A stretch of 64,000 nucleotides of DNA from Streptomyces hyaluromycini (lineage in GTDB: Bacteria; Actinomycetota; Actinomycetes; Streptomycetales; Streptomycetaceae): the NCBI RefSeq assembly GCF_002217755.1, contig NZ_BCFL01000018.1, positions 620,001-684,000 on the forward strand, in the 5' to 3' direction. Of this stretch, positions 55,201 through 61,200 are shown one piece after another. How positions within the stretch are numbered: the stretch's first letter is position 1; each line of letters starts with the position of its first letter. The notes beneath the pieces are model-generated. The model saw only the letters and a program-made list of their open reading frames with translations. It had not been told where the DNA came from and made no database searches. Made by a program: the position numbers and the translations under genes.

Positions 55201-58200
55201 CAGCGGGGTTGCGCGGCGGCTGCTGGACGACCGCATCGCCGCCGCGCGTGCGGAGTTCGCCGAGGAGATCGGGCGGCTCGGCGCGCGGGAGCGGGAGGTC
55301 GAGCACGCCACCCGGGACTTCGACCGCGTGGCCGAGGACTGGCAGGACGATCTCGCTGCGGGCGGATCCCTTGGCGAGCGCGAGCTGGCCCAGGCACGCG
55401 AGGACTTCCGGCGTGACCTGCGCACCGCCTACGAGGCGCTCGGCGCCGAGACCGGCGACACCACGGGCCGCCTCTTCGCGACGCGCTGGCAGGCGCACCT
55501 GGACCGGATCGGCGAGCCCTCGGCCCTGCGCGAGCGCCTGACCCACGCCGAGACCCGTACCCTGCGGCTGGCGCAGGCGCAGCGGCTGTTGCGGACCGCG
55601 ATCGACGCCTTCGAAGCGGACCCCGCCAACGGCACCGAGCTCCACGAAGACGGTCGCGAGCGCCTCTCCGAGGAGTGGGCCAGGACCGTCGGCGAGCACT
55701 TCGACAGCCACTGGTTCGGCGATCTCGGCCACGCCGACTTCCGCGGCCTCGTCTCCGAGCACACCCCCACCCCCGACAAGTCGTCCGGCCGGTCCTGGGA
55801 CGACGTGCTGAACACCCTGACGCCCGACCTGACGTCACGGCTGGCGCACGAGGCCGCCCTCCAGAGCGTCCTGGCCCACGCCGCCCACGACTTCCACCGC
55901 ATCGCCGGGCACCCCGACAGCCTGACCCACCGCTACCAGGTGGACCCCGCCACGCTCGAACGGATCGGCCGGGACTTCCGCACCGAGACCGTCACCCGTT
56001 ACGACACCCTCTACGCCCCCGCCGAACACGACATCCGGAACTGGCTCAGCCACGAGCGGCAGCACACCGACACCTTCACCCGCACCCTGACCACGGCCGA
56101 CACCACCCCTCTCCCGACGGTCCGACGCACCCAGTCCGACGCACCCCGCGGCACGGACCCTGACGAAGAGGCACCGCGGCAGCCCGAGGCCGCCGGTCCG
56201 CTCCCCGCTCGTGAGGAGCCGGCCGGGCCCTCGGCCGAGGTGCGGGTGGGGCCGGTGACGACTCCGTACGACGCCTGGAACACCTTCGCCGAGACGGACT
56301 CCCGGCGCGCCGAGGACGTCCTGGACGCCACCCGGTCCCGTTTTCCCACGGACCTCGGGGACATGGACGACGCGGTACGGCGAGCGTATGCGGCACTGAC
56401 TCCGGACGACCACCGGCGCCCCGTCGTGGCCCAGGCCGACCTGCTGGTCAACCAGGTCCTGACCGGACAGCGGTACGTGATGCGCGGCAGCGGCGTCGGC
56501 CTGGAACTGGAGCTGCCGAGCTGGGGGCTGGCCCTGCCACCGGGACCGACCGGACTCCCCAAGCTGCTGGCCACCTCGCCCACGATCAACGTGGTGATCG
56601 AGGGCACGGAGACCGACGCCCCGTTCATCGAGTTGGTCAGCCCGCCGCTGGCCGTGGTGGCCGGCGACCAGGGCCGCGTCTCCAAGGATCAGTTCTTCCA
56701 CGACGTCCGAACCGTCCTCGACCGGCTGCGCCGACTGAGCCTCGGCGGGCAACCGATCCGGTTCGACCGGGCCTTCCCCGGGGACGCGGGGTTCGACACC
56801 CATCCCGACGCCGCGGCCCAGGCCGCGCACATACAGGTCCTCGACGTCGGCGACGGCCGCGGACTGTCCCCCCAGTACACCGTCGGGATCCCGGCCGGCC
56901 ACCTCCACGAGTTCCTGGCGGACATCCACAGCGCCACGGACGACGCCTACAGCATCCGGCGGCAGCTCCGGGACGCCCTGCGGTTCGGCAACGAGGTCGC
57001 CCGGAACTTCGCCACCGACACCTTCCCCGGCTGGAACCGGCTCCGCCTGCCCCCGCAGGCCGCCGACCTGCTCTCCCACGACGAGGACGTCAGCGCGCTG
57101 CGCGGCTTCCTGGCCCTGGTCTACACCCAGGCCGCGGCCACGGCGTTCGAGTCGGCCCTCCTGGAATTCGGCATCCGCACCGGCGCGCTGACGAAGAACT
57201 TCACCGCGGTGCTCTCCCGGGTCCCCATGAACGAGATCCGGGCCTCGCTGCCCATGGATGTCGAGGAGTACCTGCAGGGGAGCAGCGACGAGATCAAGGA
57301 CCTGTTCGTCGAGCGCTTCCGGCAGGGCCTGCTCCAGGACGGTGAGTACGGCGCGCGGTTCCGGGAGGGAGGGGCGCAGCACTTCGATCCCCTGACCGCG
57401 ATCGTCAACCCCGAGCGCGGACTCACCGTCGACCACTACCTGACCTCCGCTCTGCAACTCGTCGACGAAGGCGACGTCGTCCACCAGAACGACGCGTTCG
57501 GCGGCATGACCGAACTCCCGGAGCCGGACGACAACCTGGGGCGCCTGTCCCCCGTCCTGGTGCCGCTGGAACTGCGCATGTACGACGTGAACGAGGTGCC
57601 CCTCGCCGACGTGCGCCGGGTGTTCGACCGGCTGGAGGGGCTCGCCCAGAACGCCTACGGCCGCGCCCGGGGTCTGGCATTGCGAGATGCGCGGTCCGTC
57701 GACCGGGACCGGCGGGTCCTGTACGACCTGGCGGGCGGCGGGCACCGGCTCGCGGGCCGGTTCATCGCCCTTCTCCACGCGCTGAGCGGGCTCGACGAGG
57801 CTCGGTCCGCCGCCCCCGCCGACAGCGTTCTGCCCAGCCGCGATACCAATGCCATCGCGCTCGGCGTCGCCGCCGCCATGTACCGCGAACAGGGCTGGGC
57901 GGACCCGGCCGGCCCGCACCTGATCGAGTCGGCGGTGCACCATCTCGACGAGCTGGCCCACCGCCTCCGTGCCCCGGCGGCCGGGGTCACCGCTGCCGGC
58001 CTGCCTCTGGTCAACCAGGCCGGCATCATCACGGCCGACCTGTACGACGGCCTCGGCGACGCGCTCGCCGCGGCCCACCGGCCGGGCACGGTCACCGCGG
58101 ACACGGTGACCGCTCCGCACGCCTCCGCGAACGCCGTGGACGTCGACGTCGTCACCGACGACCGCCTGGCCGGTGACCCGGCATGGCAGCGGGCGCGGGA

Positions 58201-61200
58201 GACGGCGACGGCCACGGAGGTCAGCCGGCGGTGGATCATCCCGGCGGGGCCGCGGCAGGGCCACGGCGGGGTGTCCGCGTTCACGGTGCGCCGGGTGCGG
58301 TACGAGGACCAGTCCGTGACCGACCTGACCGTGCGGGTCGGGATCGGCGGCAGCCACGGGCTGAGTCCCGGCCAGGTCGCCGAGGTACGCAGGCGGGCAC
58401 ACGAGGGAGCCGCGTACCTGAGCACTCCCGGTGTCGTTCCGGCGCTCCCGGACGGAAGCCGGGTGCACGTCACGCTGGTGTTCACGGACGGTCCGGACCA
58501 CTCGCCGGGCACGCACGGCCAGAGCGAGCCGCACCTCACCGTCACCCTCACCGACGACCGCGGCCTGCCCATGACCCTGACCCGCTGGCAGGCGGACGTC
58601 GCCCCCATCCGCTACGCCCACGAACTCGCCCACCAGCTCGGCCTCCGCGACAACCCCGACGTCCCCGGCGCCCTCATGGGCGACTTCGGCAAGCCCCTCG
58701 AACCGGAATGGGCAGCGGCCGGCCTCACCCCCGACACCCTCCGCCCCCGTGACGTCCAGCTTCTCCACCAGCTCATCGAGACCCACGTGGGCGCCGACGC
58801 GAGCGCCGACGTCGGTGCCACGCCCGCCGACTCCGAAACCGGCGCCGAGCGGAAACCGTGGCGCCTGGGGCCCGAGCACTGGACGCTGGTCGACAAGAGG
58901 GACCCCGAGACCGGCGAACCGCAGCTGGATCCGGAGACCGGCGAACCGGCACAGGTGTTCCAGCGCGTCCCCTACGAGCCGTCGACACGCGTCTTCCGCG
59001 AGGCGGACGGCACCAGGACCGGGCTCACCCCCCTCGCTGCCAAGGACCTGCTCGACCGCGCGGACATCTACGTCCCGCCGGGCGTCGTACGCGAGGTGCT
59101 GGAGAGCTACCTGTACGACGGCACGCACGGCGGCGCCGAAGTCGTCTACGGCCCCGACGACGGCCCCCGCCTGCTGACGGACCTGCGGGCCGCCGCCCAC
59201 GCGGAGCTCCGGGCCGGCCAGGACCAGGTGCTGGACGCCGTCATCGAGAGCGCACGGCTGATCAGCGACCGGTATCCACCGGACCGCTACTTCTACCTGG
59301 GCCTGGGCCGCAGCCCCGCCGCGATCGTCGCGGCCCTCCAGGCCTCCGGTCACCGGGCCGAGTCCGTGCCGCTGTCCGACTTCCGGCCGGGCCCGGGAGA
59401 TCCCTGGTCGGTGCTGCACGACGCGTTCCGCACCGGCCCGGACAAGCCGCCGCTGACGGAGGAACAGCGGCGGATGCTCTTCGAGCACTTCGACGAGTTC
59501 GTGCGCCCGCACCTCGGCGACGGCGACGGCAGGGACATCCTGCTCGTCGACTACACCCAGACCGGCTTCTCGCTCTTCGCCGCCCAGCACTACCTGGTCC
59601 GGTACCTGGCCGAGCACGGTGCCGACGCCAAGGTCAGGGCACTCGCCGTGCACCAGGACATCGACACGGCGACCCTGGGCAAGACCGTCGACGCGATCCG
59701 GACGCCGCGCAACCCGTTGCGGCATCCCCTCGACTGGTACTTCAACACGGACCGGCGGATCGACTGGGGCCGGGACACCGGCACGTTCCCGCTGGGCCAG
59801 GACGGCCCCCTCGCCGGCAACGGCCCCGTGCTGGGGCAGGCCTTCAAGCAGGAGGCGTTCGACGGACTCGCCGAGCACGGGTCGTACAAGCTCCTCCAGC
59901 AGACCCCCGAACAGTTCACGCAGAACCGCCCGCTGCGCGCGCACGCCGCGGACGCGAGCGGATACCACCTGCTCAAGGGCCTGATCACGGCTCGTCTCAC
60001 CGCCCCCGAACCGGTGGATCACCACCCCGTCGTGGACCCCGAGACGGTGGCCCACCGGCAGTCGGAGTCCGACACCGCGAACCCCGCGCCGGACGAACTG
60101 CCGCGCGAGGAGCGCGCGTCGCTCATGCAGGACGTCCGGCAGGTGACGGGGAACAGCCATCCCACGCCCACCGGCATCACCGACACCCGGGGCGGCGTCG
60201 CCGACACCCGGGGCGAAGCCCCAAGCGTCCCCCTGCCGACCACGTCCTCCGAACCCGGACCGTCCGGCCGCCCCCACACCACGGCAGCACCGAACCTCTC
60301 CGGCCCCGACGCGGGTCAGGCGGTGCCCCGACAGACAGCGGCCGACCCGGACCCACGCCAGGCAGACCCCCAACAGGCTCCGACCGACCCCGACCCCACC
60401 CCCGACACACATCAGGCAAGCCCCCGGCAGACACCGGCCGACCCCGACATGAGTCGGGCAAGACCTCGACGGTCTCCTACCGGTCCCGGACCCGGACCCG
60501 GTGGGCTCGTCACCATCCCGGAGGACACCCCGCCCCCCTCGTGGATCGGCGACGATCTCGACAGGCGGCGGCCGCCCCGGCTAGACCGCGACCTGACGCC
60601 TCCGGAGCTGACGGCCCGGCCGGTGGCGTTCACCGACGGCACCCGGCTGCCCGTCTACATGGGCGACATGGGCGCCCTCGGATCGCGGCTGGACCTGCCG
60701 GAGGACGTGCTGCGGCGGTCCTTCGCCTTCGGCCAGTCCGACCGGGTGCTGCGCGGCGCCGACCTGGTCGTCGAGGAGCTCGGCAGGCGGCTCGGCGAGG
60801 CACCCGGCATCCGGCCGGCCGCGACGCGGACGGGCTTCCTCGGGCGTACCGGGCTGCTGGACGACGTGCGGCGCGGGCTCGTACAGAGTCCGCAGGGCTT
60901 CTTCGGCGACGGCCGCAGGTTCGTCTACCGGACCGAGGGCGGCAGCACCCGGGTGCTCACCGTCACCGCGCGGCCGTACGAGCGATGGGAGCGGTTCGCC
61001 TTCGGCCACGCCAACCCGGCGAAGAACGACGTCATGGTGCGCGACACCCGGACCACCGGGGTGAACTCCGCCTACAGCAACAGCACTTCGCTGCTGCCCA
61101 GCGTGCCCCTCGGCCCGGTCCGGCAGTTGCTCTCCGGCTGGGTGCGGTTCTCGGCGCAGCTCACCAAGGGCAAGCGGGTGCAGTACAACATGCAGAACCA

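Noticed and set aside
55835-60412. Minus-strand open frame of 1,525 codons, and similar ones at 60581-63973 and 52277-54607
   Set aside because: All are antisense to the giant plus-strand frame, which has coherent domain motifs and the expected third-position GC. The minus-strand products are Val/Gly/Arg-rich without motifs.
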